Below are positions 5,292-5,662 of a stretch of 5,662 nt of DNA, piece by piece. The notes beneath the pieces were generated by a model. It was not told the origin of the DNA, made no database searches, and worked only from the letters and a program-made list of their open reading frames with translations. How positions within the stretch are numbered: position 1 is the stretch's first letter; the number at the start of each line of letters is the position of its first letter. The stretch lies in assembly GCA_947628105.1 (NCBI GenBank), contig CANQYN010000060.1, positions 1-5,662 on the forward strand. The letters run 5' to 3'. The position numbers were made by a program, and so were the translations under genes. The DNA is from an uncultured Bacilli bacterium. GTDB lineage: Bacteria; Bacillota_I; Bacilli_A; RF39; UBA660.

Positions 5292-5651
5292 ATGATAAAT
5301 GAAATAAAATCGTTTGATGAAAGAAAAAAAGAATTAGTAAAAAAAGGAAAAAAAGAGGGAAAGATTACTTATGAAGAGTTGGCTCACTCTTTAAAAGGAT
5401 TAGAGTTATCCGCAGAAGATTTAGATGAACTTTATACGTTATTAACCGAAAATAATATTAAGATTGTAGGGGAAGAAGATGAGGAAGATGAAGATAACTC
5501 TTCCAATGAAAAAATTTTATTAGATGATAATATTTTAACAAAAGATTTAACCATTAGTGATCCAGTACGAATGTATTTAAAAGAAATTGGGCAAATTAAA
5601 TTATTAACGACAGAAGAAGAAATGGAACTTTCTGATCGAATTGCTTCATAA
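5292..5651 (+). CDS. rpoD: Primary RNA polymerase sigma factor, N-terminal fragment
   Basis: This is the beginning of the housekeeping sigma-70 factor (sigA/rpoD). Residues 1-57 resemble sigma region 1.1, with ITYEELAHSLKGLELSAEDL. Residues 60-74 are an acidic linker (GEEDEEDEDN). Residues 87-119 belong to region 1.2, with ISDPVRMYLKEIGQIKLLT, a clear signature. The full protein should be about 350-400 residues with regions 2-4. Here a TAA at 5649-5651 stops it after LSDRIAS, just where GD/GN-E-A-K normally continues. That stop lies at the junction of a 13-base terminal inverted repeat, so it is probably artefactual and the gene is simply cut by the end of the sequence. Genuine coding sequence probably runs to about 5648. 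The ribosome site AAAGGAGAG (5278-5286) follows the dnaG stop directly. Confidence 0.93.
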   Translation: MINEIKSFDERKKELVKKGKKEGKITYEELAHSLKGLELSAEDLDELYTLLTENNIKIVGEEDEEDEDNSSNEKILLDDNILTKDLTISDPVRMYLKEIGQIKLLTTEEEMELSDRIAS

Positions 5652-5662
5652 AGTTCCATTTC
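5619..5662. repeat. Terminal 13-bp inverted repeat, probable fold-back artefact
   Basis: GAAATGGAACTTT (5619-5631) and AAAGTTCCATTTC (5650-5662) are exact reverse complements separated by 18 bases. The right arm ends on the last base of the window and breaks the conserved rpoD frame. No T tract follows, and a terminator here would lie inside region 1.2 of an essential gene. It is best read as an inverted chimeric end. Confidence 0.85.

Noticed and set aside
5432..5659. Minus-strand ORF starting in the last bases
   Set aside because: Its start codon lies in the inverted copy of the rpoD sequence at the window end and the rest is antisense to rpoD.

Overview
The window is an AT-rich stretch of bacterial chromosome with all genes on the + strand. 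It most likely comes from an uncultured, low-GC Firmicutes lineage (Bacilli in the broad sense, such as the Erysipelotrichales/RF39-like gut groups). The evidence is the spoIVFA-spoIVFB-rplU-prp-rpmA order, shared with Bacillus subtilis, a dnaG-rpoD pair, an L21-type mRNA leader and the Prp-cleavable N-terminus of L27. TGA is used as a stop (spoIVFB) and TGG encodes Trp, so this is the standard bacterial code and not the Mycoplasma code. The assignment below phylum level is inference.

Layout: (1) 1-972, the 3' part of a phage tail-fibre/baseplate-like gene. It carries seven HTHTxxx heptads and a second, Leu-Thr-Thr-rich repeat array, and it ends in a hairpin terminator. (2) 1011-2370, spoIVFA and spoIVFB, overlapping by 23 bp. 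(3) 2348-3407, a ribosomal-protein transcription unit. It has a strong promoter inside the 3' end of spoIVFB, a structured leader, then rplU (L21), prp (the protease that matures L27), rpmA (L27) and a terminator. (4) 3409 to the end, a second promoter followed by dnaG (primase) and the start of rpoD (primary sigma factor).

How the genes relate: in B. subtilis, SpoIVFA tethers and restrains the intramembrane protease SpoIVFB, which activates pro-sigma-K in the mother cell. The rplU/prp/rpmA unit makes two neighbouring 50S proteins together with the protease that trims L27. dnaG-rpoD is the remnant of the macromolecular-synthesis operon. The tail-like gene has no evident functional link to these. 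It may be the edge of a prophage or a stand-alone trimeric spike or adhesin.

The main caution is at the right end. The last 13 bases (5650-5662) are the exact reverse complement of 5619-5631, and rpoD hits a stop there in the middle of conserved region 1.2. This looks like a fold-back assembly or amplification artefact at a contig end, not a real truncated sigma factor. I see no CRISPR array, tRNA, rRNA, insertion sequence or clear novel defence system. The most unusual biological object is the histidine-repeat tail-like protein beside the sporulation genes.
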